From Trichobilharzia regenti (Eukaryota > Platyhelminthes > Trematoda > Strigeidida > Schistosomatidae): a stretch of DNA of 64,000 nucleotides. The notes under the pieces were generated by a model that saw nothing but the letters and a program-made list of their open reading frames with translations, was not told where the DNA came from and made no database searches. Below, piece after piece: positions 1 to 11,164 of the stretch (positions are counted from its first letter, which is position 1; each line of letters begins with the position of its first letter). The stretch spans positions 90,556,903 to 90,620,902 of the forward strand of contig OX235262.1 in the NCBI GenBank assembly GCA_944472135.2. Reading direction: 5' to 3'. The position numbers and the translations under genes are program-made.

Positions 1-1060
1 TGCAATACCTTCGAGAAGTGGAGAAAACAGCAGCAGCCAGCAGATAATATTAATTTAAGCAAACAATATGCGATAACCGCAGGGTTTGTTCTCCTTTTTT
101 ATTACTAGGAATTTCTAGTCATTGAGTTTTATAGTGTTACATACTAACGGTTAGATTAAGTTTATAGTAGTAAACAACAACTGAAGTGTAGAATAACAAT
201 AAAAAAGTAAAAATTAGGGCAAAACGAATTATGGTTTTCACTCTCATATAGGGTAATGTTGGGAATAATAACTGAAGAAGTGAAATCCAAATGCCAAAGT
301 ACATAAGTTATCTAAAAGAAAAGAGGAAGTATAGTAATACTGATTTATGCTGTTGTTCTGATTTATACAGTTAGATGTCCTCCTGAAGTAGAGAAATCGT
401 ACCATGAGCCATTTTTTCAAAGAGTTTGTACGCAAGCTGTGACATACAGGCAGCATTCATTTTTTATTTTATTTACTATTTTTTTTGAAGTAATTCATCC
501 TCATGAGCCTTAGCAGTAGAGTGCATTCCCACAGATAAGGGTGGTTCTCTTAAGTCCCCACCATCATATCCCCTGAATAGCAGTCACCACCCTCCCACCT
601 TTGAATCTGCTAGGCCCTGGCGAAATACTCCTTTTTTGTTTTTAGAAATAAATCTTTTATTATTGCTACGTGTCATATGGACAGTTTTTGCATTCACAAG
701 CTAACTCAACGATACTCATGGTATGAACGACTACTTTCAGTCAGCCATTTTGTATGCATCGTCACTAACAGCATTTTAAAAATGTTTACGTACAGTAAAA
801 TAAGTAAGAGAATCAGAGATTTGCAGGCTACTTTCAAGATTTTAGTTATAAGCATAGCAACGAAAAGTCAATATGAAATGTTACGGAGGAGAAAAATACA
901 TAAAGCTACATAGTTATGTATATATCTACATAAAAAGAGAGTAGTCAGTCATAAAAGATAATTCAGAAGAATACGCCTACAATGTATTATGATAGCATGA
1001 CAGTAAAGTAAAATTTGTTGATACTTAGGATTCACAGTGTAGTTAAAAGACAGTAGTTAG
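1..1060. other. No gene seen; AT-rich intergenic DNA
   Basis: Only short chance reading frames without recognisable domains are present. The one structure seen is a diverged direct repeat: about 50 bases at 948-1000 resemble 1058-1110, and the second copy lies inside the ORF1-like fragment that follows. Confidence 0.6.
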
Positions 1061-1585
1061 CTATAATAGATAGTTCAGAAGAGTTCGGCTACAGAGTGTT
1101 ATGATAGCATACTTTCCTGATTTTTTCCTGAGTCTGATTAGGTGGCAATTCGCTGATGGCATGCCACACGCTTGGAGACATGTCACTTTGATTTTGTCCA
1201 GAGGTGTCCGATCAGGCAGATTGTAAGCGAGAACGTTGTACGAGGACATGATTCGTTTAGTAACTTCACTGGCTATTAAGTCTAACATACGCTCAGATTT
1301 CAGCAGACCTTCCGGGTTAGCATCATGAGTTGGGTTACAAAGAAGCAGTAGTGGCTTAATGGTGTTTATGTTCTCATTTAATTCCTTCACAGAGTTTCCT
1401 GGAGATATAAGGCCCAACTTATTTTGTTCAGCAGTTGCATATACCTCTGACAACAAGTCGGGAACAATGACTTCGGCGACATTGTTGAGGCTACGCGGAA
1501 TGCACAGTGATGTACGTAACTTCTTAGCTGAGTGACCCAAACTATTCTTACGTATGGAAAGTACTCGTTTATTACGTTGTGCCAT
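1061..1585 (-). pseudogene. Truncated CR1-type LINE ORF1 fragment
   Basis: A 174-residue reading frame whose residues about 95-160 match the ORF1 protein of the CR1 LINE at 59749-61224 (about residues 140-205 there). Shared landmarks are an IASEVTKRI / LATEVMKRI segment, NLPD / NVPD, CGM followed by a spaced C, and a LRKKS motif. The full ORF1 is 491 residues, so this copy keeps only part of it, and it diverges abruptly after the LRKKS segment. No ORF2 lies next to it on this strand. In CR1 elements ORF1 encodes an RNA-binding chaperone-like protein; here it is presumably non-functional. Identification rests on the within-window match, which is clear. Confidence 0.7.
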
Positions 1586-2040
1586 TGCTGAAAACTAATC
1601 AATATGGTTTAAAGTTAAAGCCGAGCTAAATCGAAAACGGGTATATGGAAAAATAGTATGTCGAGTGGATATACAAATTAAGTACTACTATGGATACCGT
1701 ATGGAATTTTTTTGCTTATAAATAAACAATAAATTTACAAAGTACTAAAAAGTAAGATACAGAGTACATAGAAACCAATTATCCTGTAAATTGATCCTGG
1801 TATGTAAACCACAAAATGATGAACTTCTCTACAGTTTTCTTTTCTGTGACGTTGTTCTAAAGTTACAATAAGGAGGATGAGATCTGCGAAAGAGTGGATC
1901 CAAACTTGATAACTGGCGGTGATATATCTGCGGAATCGGAAGCTAGAGTAGCAGCCAATATAAGTTATAGTTGAGCAGTGGTATAATATCCACTGCAATA
2001 TTCCAGAAATCGACAAAAATATATCCACGTTATGGGGAGA
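1586..2040. other. Spacer before the BEL/Pao remnant
   Basis: No convincing coding frame. The last 60 bases may belong to the degraded upstream part of the BEL/Pao pol gene. The 136-aa minus-strand frame here is antisense to the RNase H-type coding of the plus strand and is judged spurious. Confidence 0.4.
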
Positions 2041-2053
2041 GATTGTTCGCCTA

Positions 2054-4002
2054 GTGATGGGTAAATCTAGAGTTGCACCTCTAAAGACAATTTCGATTCC
2101 AACATTCGAACTTACCGCGGCCTTGCTAGCTGCGCAGTTGTTCACAACGGTGTGTAAAGAGTTGGATTATCCCAAGTATCCTGTAACGTTTTGGACTGAT
2201 TCGATCTCAGCAAGATACGCACGTTTTGTAGGTAACAGAGTAATTCAAACTCGTTAACTAACAACTGTTGAGCAGTGGAGGTACGTACCGCCTGGAAAAA
2301 ATCCAGCTGATCTAGCATTGCGAGGAGTTATTGACATGAATGTGGTTAAAAATAAGTGGTGGAAACGTCCTGAGTTCTTGCTACGGGCTGAGAGTATGTG
2401 GCCTAGTAGAGAAGATGAACCACCGATAAGCGAGTGTGTCTTGGAGTTTAAGACAAGTGTCAGTTTAACATCTTCTCAAGGAAGACAGTCCGGTTTATAT
2501 CCACTTTTAAATATTATTCTTCTTGGTACAAATTACTGAAGGCTGTTGCGTGGTTGAAAAGATATGTTACATATTTAAAGGTCATGCATCTTGCAGGATA
2601 CGAAAATATGAATGTGGGACCTTTGAGAGTCGAAGATATTAGAAATGCAGAGTTAGCGATTTTGAGGGCTGCTCAGTGGGAAGCGTAGGGTGAGATTGAC
2701 AAGGAGGGTAGTCATGATTTCTCAGGTTTCAAGGCGCAGTTAGATAAATTATTTCCCATAGTTTCCGAAGGGATCGCTAGAGTTGGTGGACGTCTACAAA
2801 TATTAGAATCGTCATATGAGACCCGTCATCCGGCTTTATTACCTTGCTACCATCCAGTCACTGATCTCATTATAAGACACTACCATGTTCTTGAAGGTCA
2901 TTCGGGTACTTCACAAGTACTATCAAGTATTCGATGTGGGCTTTGGATAATGAATGGAGGTACTGCTGTCCGTAAAATAATTGATAAGTGCATGGAATGT
3001 AAACTCCGAAATGCTCGTCCAGCACAGCAGATGATGGCACCACTCCCAGCGTGGCAAGTTTCTGAAGGGAATTATCCATTCGAGTATGTTGGAGTGGATT
3101 TGTTCGGACCTTTTGTAGTGAAGAGAGGCAGAACACTTTGTAAAAGATATGGCTGTTTATTCACCTGTTTGAAAATGACAGCTATGCCTAATGAGATGGT
3201 TCATACGTTAACTAATAATTCATTCGTGCTAGCATTACGTGGATTTATAAATCACCGAGGTGCACCGAAGATGATGTTCAGTGACAGAGGGACTAATTTT
3301 GTTGGCTGTCACGCCGAGCTCAAATAGTATTTCGAAGGTCCCCAAACGAGAGTTCATGAAGAGTTACTGGAAAGAAACGTCGAGTGGCACTTCAACCCAC
3401 AATATGCTAGCCATACAGGTGGGCTATGGGAAATACTTATAGGAATTATCAAGCGTATTTTAAGCTCCATAATTAAAAGTCAGAGTTTGAATGACGAAAC
3501 GTTGGAAACATTAATATGTGGAGCTGAACGAATACTAAATGACCGGCTGCTATTACCTGTGAGGGACGACGTCAAGGATTTCGATGTGTTAACCCCAAAT
3601 AAGTTATTGTTATTGAGAGGCAACCCTGGCATAGAGGACTCAAGCGGGGAAGGAATACCTACGATTAAAAGATGGAAACAAGCCAGGCACATGAAGGATA
3701 TATTTTGGAAAAGATGGTTAAAGGAGTATGTTCTAACACTGCCAACCAGAGAAAAATGGAAGAAGTTCTGCAGAAATTTAAAGGCTGGTGTTATAAAAAT
3801 ACCAGCAGAAAAATGTGCCACAGGTCGATGGCCTTTGGGAGTGGTAGAAAGGCTAGTCTGTAGTGTTGATAGGATGGTGAGGACGGTTGAATTGAGAACA
3901 CGTTGTGGTGGGTTGGTCCTAGATATTGGGAAACTATGTCTACTAGAATGTGTAGATAGTCGAGAGTCACAGAATAAAGCACTTGTCAATTTTCAAACCT
4001 AG
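2054..4002 (+). pseudogene. pol: BEL/Pao pol remnant: RNase H, integrase, DUF5641
   Basis: About 2050-2335 carries the BEL-specific stretch GKSRVAPLK, FELTAALLA, FWTDS, FVGNRV, then QWRYVP and NPADLA, typical of the RNase H region. About 2830-3000 is the integrase zinc-binding domain (HPALLP, YHVLEGHSG, WIMNGG, then CMECK). About 3070-3450 is the integrase core with D in GVDLFGPF, D in FSDRGTNF and E in GGLWE, so the DDE triad is visible. 3487-4002 is the C-terminal DUF5641-like domain (ATGRWPLG, DRMVRTVELRT, KLCLLE). Stop codons near 2255, 2687 and 3327 and a frame change break the polyprotein. Family assignment is firm; activity is excluded. Confidence 0.88.
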
Positions 4003-4005
4003 GGT

Positions 4006-4054
4006 GTCAGCCTGAGAAGGGTTGTAGGCGTATTGCTGTAAGTCCTACAATTCT
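4006..4054 (+). repeat. BEL 3' noncoding motif, copy 1
   Basis: An approximately 50-bp unit containing GAAGGGTTGTAGGCGTA and GTAAGTCCTACAATTCT. It begins 3 bases after the pol stop. A GTAGG/CCTAC pair could form a small hairpin. Repeated at 4201-4253, weakly at about 4607-4645, and twice in the inverted BEL element near 52.4 and 52.6 kb. Confidence 0.75.
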
Positions 4055-4200
4055 CCACATGGTAGCGCATCGGTGAGCAGCCCAACGTGCTTAGAGTGTT
4101 ATTTTGTACATATATTAATGTTGCATTTACTTAACTGGTATCATCTCTCATCTATCTGTTGGTGAGTTTTGTTTGTGTCCGGACGTCTTCCACTTGGATT

Positions 4201-4253
4201 GTCAACCTGAGAAGGAATGTAGGCGTACTGCTGTAAGTCCTACAGTTCTTCAA
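4201..4253 (+). repeat. BEL 3' noncoding motif, copy 2
   Basis: Direct repeat of the unit at 4006, offset by 195 bases, with only a few differences. Its retention in both BEL elements of the window suggests a functional RNA or packaging signal, which is inference. Confidence 0.7.
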
Positions 4254-5350
4254 GGATAGTTCGTCAAGGCAGAATCCACAACGATTGATGCATTGATTGT
4301 ACATATATTTGTGTTAAATAATTGTGTGGGTTTCGATTCATTTAAATCTTGGTTTATTTATAGTTGTCGTATTGTGTGAATCATCTTTCAATGTTATTGT
4401 AAGTAATTCTGAAGTCGTTTCTAGTCTTCCAAACTTGTGAACGAATCGAGTGGTGTTTGAGTCAGTGTATACGATTTGATACGCCGGGAGCGGATTGTAG
4501 CAGAGCAATATGAAACGACCAACAACCCGTGGACCAGATCAACGGTGGTACTGTGGGCAGAGAGCGGAGAAAATTTCCGATCACTGAGGAAGATCCCACA
4601 CCTCCAGGGAAGCGTACTAGTGTAAGCACTGCAATTCTTCAAACGAATTACATCAAGACATTATCTGCGATGTTGTGGGTACTGTTTGTATATACGTGTA
4701 GTGTGTCATATCAATTGGTGTTTTTTGTATTCATTGTTTACTTGTTGTTTTCGTATCTTGTTGTTTTGCATAATTTTGTTAAATTTTCTTCGTGCTTACT
4801 TCCGAAGTTGTTTCGAGTCTTCTACATCCGTGAATGAATTGATTGATGTTAAAGACAGCGGATGGGTCGTATACACCATGGAGGCTATTTCTGAGAATGA
4901 CATACCCACGGAGATAAGGATTAGCTGTGGAATCAATGATTTAGAATGGATGTTTCTATTTAGGCCGTGGTACCACACGCCGGGGAGCGAGTGTAGACGA
5001 CTGAGGCTCGCATACGTCACCGCTGCTAGAACTGAGGCAGAATGAGTGACATGCGGTAGCAGTGGTAATCGGTAGTGAATAGATAAGAGGATGTGTGAAG
5101 AGTATCGTGAGGTGCTGCCATGGCCACGTTGATTTCTGCAAGAGTCATTCTAGCAAGTGACGATTGTGTTGCAAGATGTCAAGAGGATGCCTTTAACTGG
5201 AAGGCGTAGGTCGTCGTCGATAAGCGTGATTGTTCTGTGGGTATGCATGTGGTGTGTTGGCTTTCCTGCTTGTTCTCCATTTCAGCTTTGTCCGTGTGAC
5301 CCAAGTTCTCGCAATGGCATCCAAGTCAACATGTATTGGTCGTGATGGAG

Positions 5351-5656
5351 TGTCGATGTATTTGAATATTGAACGATCAGTTCATGGTTGTTTGCTCAAA
5401 CCCAACTCCCTATTTTGGCGGGAGTCATCGATACTGCAGTAACCGTTCCATCGTTCGCTTTTCAGTGGAAGATCGAAAACTATCAGAAGTATTATCGTGA
5501 TTTATTGTTATAACATTTATTCTTAGACTTTGTGTGCAATAACCTTATGGGCGATTCTATATTGGCGCAAGAATAAAGGACTCTCGAGTCACTAATCTCT
5601 GTTGTGATTTTTCACGTTGGTTATTGAACATGGTTACTGAAATTCTTATAAGGACA
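5351..5656 (+). repeat. BEL/Pao 3' LTR
   Basis: Begins TGTCGATG right after a GGAG tract, as the 360-bp LTRs of the inverted element begin TGTCAATG after GGGGAG. The first 120 bases align well with those LTRs (ATTGAACGATCA, GGTTGTTTGCTCAAA) and also the later CTCGAGTCA. The right end at AGGACA is placed by loose alignment and may be off by tens of bases. Confidence 0.6.
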
Positions 5657-5683
5657 GCGTGAAGTTCAGTGTAGTTAGATCTG

Positions 5684-5895
5684 GACATTTTTACATCGTT
5701 TATGTAGAAACGAAGTCGAATTTAAGAGTCGGGACGATAGATCAGCTATAGAAATGCATGCTGTAGCAGTGTTTTGATAATATCGCAATACTTTGAAAAG
5801 ACTTTGATCTAAAATACGGCATGCTTCTCACCGCTTTGTTCTCTCACTAGTCTATACTGTCTATTTGTTTCACTACTAACCCTGTTGGTTAATAG
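5684..5895 (+). mobile_element. Penelope-like element 3' fragment
   Basis: Aligns by eye with the reverse complement of 40800-40990, the PLE GIY-YIG coding end and tail there. Shared landmarks are GTAGAAACGAAGTCGAATT, TTTTGATAATATCG, GCTTTGTT and TCACTAGTCTATACTGTCTA. No open frame survives. It starts just after the BEL LTR. Confidence 0.6.
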
Positions 5896-6990
5896 TTGTT
5901 GGTTTTTAATGTGTGTCACTTCCTTTCCTATTTCCTGCTCGTCGTTCCTTCTTTTCGTTAAAAGCGGTAGTATTTATCAGTAGTAATCAATGGGAATTCT
6001 ATTTGTTAATTCTTGGCCATTTCTTTATTCGCTATTGAACGTTGGCTCAATCAGTGTATTACTAATCTATTAAATGTATAACAATTATTTGCTTGTTGTC
6101 GAATATCACTTTCCGTATATGCTTAATTCGTGTAACCATTGCTGTCAAGGCGCGCGCCTCAAATACTACGTGCAATTACCTGTCTAACCAGAAAATTCCT
6201 ATTTTGTGAATTATTCACTTGTGAAACCTGATCTTCCGAGACGATGAATTAAATTCAACCATTAACTACATATCAAATCTCTGTGTGGTACGTCTAGCTG
6301 TCTTGAACTTCTGCCAAAGCTTCAAGTGCCACTTCTGCAGCAGCGTCTTCCCCACACATTCAGATAAACGAAACTTGTTGGTCTACCACGTGATTGCTGT
6401 GGAGCCGATTAAACAAAACGTACTAGGAAGAGTCAGGTACCTTTTCTTTTCACTATGTTGTAGTTTATTAGTCTCATTCCTATTCTTTTGAGTAGATACT
6501 GCTGCTCTCTCATTCTTATATAGCATAAGTTGTGGTGACTGTTAATATGGCTGTTGAAATTGGCCTTAGAAGAAGCACCAAAACACCATATTCTGTAGTC
6601 ACAAGGGCTTCAGTCAGAGTAGGCAATAACCCAGGGACAAGAACCCCGTCTCGCATACTGACCCTAAAGACTCGTGCACATCTCGCCTACATTGCCACAG
6701 TCATGCACTGGAACAGCACAGGCAATGCCAGGTGGACATGATACTACACCTGTATCCCTTGGAAGCCAGTGCGTGACATACAGGAAAACAAAAAAGAAAC
6801 GCTCAAGACATCATAAGACCCTGAAAGAGTCATCTAGAAAATGAGAAGAATTTCAGGCTTGCAGTAATGTCGCTTATAAAACTGATACAGCGTTTGAATG
6901 CAATTTTCGAAAACAATGGGTACACTGCCGTTGTGAAAAAGGAGTGTCAAAACCATATTATGTGTTTGTTCGAAATAAACTGTCTATGAT
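5896..6990. other. No identifiable gene
   Basis: Short frames at 6285-6491 and 6532-6741 show no recognisable domain. The second could be the degraded 5' end of the LINE that follows, but nothing in it proves that. Confidence 0.4.
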
Positions 6991-7299
6991 TCTGGTACAT
7001 CCGCCCACATTGTCGACCTAGTGAGGTTTCACACAGCGTGTCAATGGATAACAGAAACAGCACGCCACTCTTGTGTCTCGACACAGTCTCATGCAGCTCT
7101 CCACCTGATAACAACACATTACCAAAACTTGGTAAATACATTAAGAATGATACCCTAGCTCAATTGACTGGAAATACTAATCTTCATAAACTGAAGACTC
7201 ACAAGTTTACAGCTACAACATCAAGGGAAGATGAAATTGCCAAAGTGCCACTTACATCCACTAGCAAGCTTGCGACATAGCAAAGGCTAGTCAGAACCT

Positions 7300-7610
7300 G
7301 ATGGGGTTCAAAGGTGCTGACACTGCAAAGGACGACGAGCACCGTGAGACCGAACCAAAATCTGAAGTCGGTCGGTCTAATTCCCTGATCGTGTTTAATG
7401 CACCCGTGTGCAATTATAGTTTGCTTGAGCAGCTGGCCCTGTTTGATCAGGAACAGTGATCCCATTTGTGCAATAAACTAGGTCTGAACATCAATTCAGC
7501 GAAGTTGTGCAGGCTGTACAGGGGTGTTCATGCACCTCAGCGTAAGCCACCCCATTAAGAGTTACGCTGGGCTCTGCCGAAGAGGCTGAAAGGATACTAT
7601 GAGAATGATA
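7300..7610 (+). pseudogene. LINE ORF1 RRM-like remnant
   Basis: In mixed frames the plus strand reads SNSLIVFNAP, LLEQLALFDQE, LNINSAKLCRLYRG and LRVTLGSAEEAERIL. This resembles the RRM-type ORF1 proteins found before CR1/Jockey ORF2s. It lies immediately upstream of the endonuclease, as expected. Stops near 7454 and a frame break destroy it. Confidence 0.45.
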
Positions 7611-7744
7611 ATTAGTGTCACGTAAGTGTCCTACCTGAATGCAGGGGGAAAATCGACAACAGGCTGGTTCTATCGGACGCAGCCATTATTATGCCCCTAC
7701 CTGCAGACAACGTAACGTAAACTAGCCCACAACACGCTGACGTT

Positions 7745-8527
7745 TTGAGACTCACTATCAGCTGCCTTTATAGCAATGTAAGGCGGCTGAGAGGGAAAGT
7801 GGTCGAACCTAGAAACCTCCAGCTACGCCTACACCCTAAAATGATAATCGTCACTGAAACCCGACTAGCCTCCACAGTCGCTGACAACGAAATCAGTATA
7901 CGTGACATGATTCTGGTCAGGAGAGACAGGGATAACAAGTGTGGGAGAGTTGCCATATACTCTGACAGGCGACTTAAATGTGTATGTGCAATGGACCCAC
8001 CACTTATTGAACTCTAAGACTCCATATGGTGTTCTTTCACCGTAGGCCATACCAAGCACTTATTGGATGGCGTCTGCCAATCACCCACCTGTGGGGCAGA
8101 GCACAACCAGCTACTGCTCAGCACCATCACAGGGATACGGGACTCGGGCTATGACCAGATAAACATAGCTGGAAATTTCAATGCCCCATCACTGAACCTT
8201 GGCAGCTGGTATGCTCGGAAAAAATTCAGTCGAAATCTACTTCAAACCACTAGAAATACAGGACTGACTGGGAATGTTGGAGACGACCCTAGGTGGGGCC
8301 CGAGTGGTAAGTCATCGAAACTGGGTTATATTCTAACTAGCGACCAACTACTCATCGGAAATGTCCAGATCATGACTCTTCTAGTCAGTGGTGACCATGC
8401 AGCAATAGGTTTCGATCTTGTAATCCGTGAGCGCTTACAGTGGGACGTCACGCGACCATGTCTGTGTTACCGCAAGGCTGACTGTGCAGAAATGTGGAGA
8501 CTTTGTCCGACTCAGAATGACCTTTAG
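7745..8527 (+). pseudogene. LINE AP-type endonuclease remnant
   Basis: Two adjacent frames cover the N-terminal endonuclease of a CR1-like ORF2. The first has CLYSNVRRLRGK, then IIVTETRL (the catalytic Glu context) and GRVAIYSD. The second has IAGNFNAP, where the usual GDFN reads GNFN, and the C-terminal SGDHAAIGFD block. A catalytic Asp is therefore replaced by Asn. A stop at 8015 separates the halves. In intact elements the enzyme nicks target DNA for target-primed reverse transcription. Confidence 0.8.
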
Positions 8528-9659
8528 CATAGGATGAACACTAGGAAGTGGTAAGAGAGGTTATTCACACAGCAATCTCGGATACCGTCCCTCTAGCCGC
8601 AACTCAACTCAAAGAAATGGTCATCATGGCTGAAGAGAGGCACGCAACGTATTCTGCAAGCAAGGCGGAAGGCTTCGCCTATGTGGCGAGTATCCAAGAG
8701 TCAGACCGGCAACGACGCATACCCGGAACTCATGAGCCGATGCAACGTGAGAGTCAGGAGTGACAGGAGGACATTTCAGGCTGAACTTAACAACAATCTA
8801 CTGGTGAACTTTAACAGCTTGTATCGACTCACGCTGGAAAGAAAACCGACCAACCAGGCGGCATGAGCCTAAGTATGTCCAAATGGTCAACACCTCAATA
8901 GTCTGGAGAGGGCTTGAAACATTCAGTTTAGCCTGTGGTGGACCTTTTACTCTGTTAGCTTAGTTACCCAAACTCAAATAGAAAATAAAGTACCAAATCA
9001 GTTTAGTTACGGGAAGAATGTATTAAAGTTTGGTTACTTGGGTTTACAAAGATCCAAAGTCCACAATAAACGTTATAGACTCCAGGTGCTGCGGGAAAAC
9101 TGCTCCAGTACTAATTCTCCAATGTTGACGTTGCCGGAGGTCGACCAAAGTACGTAGGAAGAACTACGGTGCTCCTGCAAAAATTTGAGATAGAAAGCAG
9201 GTGATTAAAATTGATCGACGGTAGTTGAGATGGTGGAGAAGACGGAGAGTCGAAGGCAGAACTATATATTTATTCAAAACCCGAGGTAAAGTTCAAAGTA
9301 CAGGGTTTATGGTTGAAACAAAGTGATGCACAATATGTTCATTATTTACATAGTAGTAAAATTTGGATAAGTTTATTTTTGAGGACTCCACAAGCCTTCA
9401 CCAATCAGTTAAACAGTAACGTGGGTATTACCGGTACAAACCAAAATGGGGGCACTACTACTTTACCGCAGGAAAAAGTAGTGGATTCTTCCCGAATAAA
9501 CCCGGTAATTGTACCAAGGAATCTGCGGAGACTCACACCCGGAAAGTCCCCTTATTTTGACAACACCTGGCCATCTACTCTGAAACAGTGCTCCGAAGCT
9601 CTTTGTAGGCCCTCATGCGACTTGTTCCAACACTCGATGGATCCGGAAAACTTCTAAGG

Positions 9660-9780
9660 TAGTGGAAAAGTGCCATCCTTTTTCCGATCTTCAGGGGTGG
9701 GGATTGGAAAAATGCCACTAGTTATAGACCAGTAGCTCTACTCCCGGTGGTCTTAAAAGTACTGGAAAGCATTATTGATG
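9660..9780 (+). pseudogene. LINE reverse transcriptase N-terminal scrap
   Basis: Reads WKSAILFPIFRGGDWKNATSYRP, then VALLPVVLKVLESII, the fingers region of a CR1-type RT. The sequence then passes into GGAQHGSREGRSC and is cut short before the catalytic palm. Confidence 0.65.
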
Positions 9781-9905
9781 GTCACCCACGGGAGCACCTC
9801 GAAAGGACTAATAGACTCGGTGGAGCTCAACACGGTTCCAGGGAGGGCAGATCTTGTGCAACAGACGTACTATCGGCTTGAGATGATTGAACGTCATTCT
9901 AAGAT

Positions 9906-10509
9906 ATGAATGTTCCAGTCCATATGGACATAAGAATAGATTACACGGGGGATTTAGCGAGGGCTTGTGAGGTCATAAACTTTGCACATAGACGGTTAGG
10001 TGTACTCACTCCTGAGCTCTTTCTAAGATTGTACAAAACGTACATCTTACCACACCTTGAAGTGCATAATATTGTTGCACCCTCACTGCTTAGAAGAGAC
10101 TCCAACCTCTTGGAAAGAGTACAACGATGGGCAACAAAAGGAGTGGTTGGTCTCCTAAACAAACCATATGATGAAAGGCTGAAGAAATTAAGCCAGTCCA
10201 CACTTAGCTACCGACGTCTTAGGGGGGATTTGATTACTGCCTACAAAATAAAAAAATGACCAGAGTCACGGAAACAAAGGTGTTGTGACATTGAGTAGGT
10301 ATAGGCTCCCTCGTGGAAATCCCGGAAGGATAGCTCACCAGAGGGCAAGGATCCGCGTGTGCTCCCACTTCTTTTCACTGCGGGTTTGTCGTCCCTGGAA
10401 TTCCTTACCGGCAGATGTAGTTATGGCACCGTCTTTGGACTCCTTTAAGCGAAATCTAAACAATCATGCAGCGACACATGGACTGCGTCGAAATAGGCTA
10501 AACCCTTAA
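9906..10509 (+). pseudogene. LINE ORF2 C-terminal region (post-RT)
   Basis: The frame 9906-10259 has LRLYKTYILPHLE, LLERVQRWATKGVVG and YRRLRGDLITAYKI. The next frame, 10285-10509, has RVCSHFFSLRV, WNSLPADVV and LDSFKRNL. Both are typical of the thumb and C-terminal part of CR1-clade RT proteins. One frameshift near 10258 separates them. Confidence 0.75.
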
Positions 10510-11160
10510 ATTCCGATATACCATTCAGGGGTAGACAACTAAGTTCGTCGTTTTATTTCTTCACATTCCCTCCCGTCTCACTCTCCTGACAGCTGCAACT
10601 ACTACACTGACACTTATTACTATTACTGATATTATACACATATACATTTATGTATGTGTACACATATATTTCAACTTCACGTTTAATTGTTTGTCTGTTT
10701 TTACGTTTTCTCTACTACTTTTTCTGTCTTTTGGTCTGAATAAGCTACACTCATATATCTGTGAATATTATTATCTCTTTGCTCTTAACGACGATACCGG
10801 AGGAACAACTGATGTAAGGATCAACTCCACTCACAGTAGCAACAAAGTCTTAACACACCAAATACTAGAAACAACACATGATTGCTCTCAGCACTACTCC
10901 CTTTGGAGTCAACCAAAGCCACGACAGTCGAGTGACGGAAAGAACTACGCGGAAGTTTACCAGAGACCGAGAACATTCACCTCACAATGAGCGAGCGAGT
11001 ACAAAGAAATCAAATCCGCTTAAAATAGGTTGTGAAAACGGTATTGGATATTGGACAATTGTTACTTCGAATTCCATTGTTTTGTGCTAGGGATTCGCGG
11101 GTTGTTTGGTATTTAGGTGACTGGGTGAGGGTTTTGTGTTTTAATCTACTGACGAGCACT
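10510..11160. other. Spacer between two LINE remnants
   Basis: Contains an AT-rich stretch with alternating TA/CA runs near 10630-10680. Frames at 10691-11090 have no recognisable domain. Confidence 0.4.
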
Positions 11161-11164
11161 GACT

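Larger units (their letters stand above)
2040..5656 (+). mobile_element. BEL/Pao LTR retrotransposon, 5'-truncated
   Basis: The 3' half of a BEL/Pao element. In order it holds the C-terminal pol domains (RNase H region, zinc-binding domain, integrase, DUF5641), then about 1.35 kb of noncoding DNA with a repeated approximately 50-bp motif, then one LTR. The same family occurs inverted at 51339-55113: the 3' noncoding block (for example 4980-5040 versus 52025-52110) and the LTR start (5351) align between the two. No 5' LTR, gag, protease or reverse transcriptase is present, and the coding part carries in-frame stops, so this is an old, immobile fragment. The left boundary is approximate. Confidence 0.85.
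7000..10509 (+). mobile_element. Decayed CR1-like LINE, ORF1 plus ORF2 remnants
   Basis: A colinear set of fragments reads like one non-LTR retrotransposon: a broken ORF1 region (about 7000-7600), an AP endonuclease (7745-8470), the start of a reverse transcriptase (about 9660-9780), and the post-RT C-terminal region (9906-10509). The central RT with the YADD box is missing between about 9860 and 9920, so an internal deletion is inferred. Frames shift repeatedly, so it is long dead. Confidence 0.75.

Noticed and set aside
1735..2145. 136-aa minus-strand frame
   Set aside because: Overlaps the plus-strand BEL RNase H region, which has recognisable motifs.
3480..3989. 169-aa minus-strand frame
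   Set aside because: Antisense to the BEL DUF5641 coding, which has clear family motifs on the plus strand.
4529..5045. Overlapping frames of about 100-120 aa after the BEL pol
   Set aside because: They lie in the BEL 3' noncoding block that is conserved as DNA with the inverted element but not as protein.
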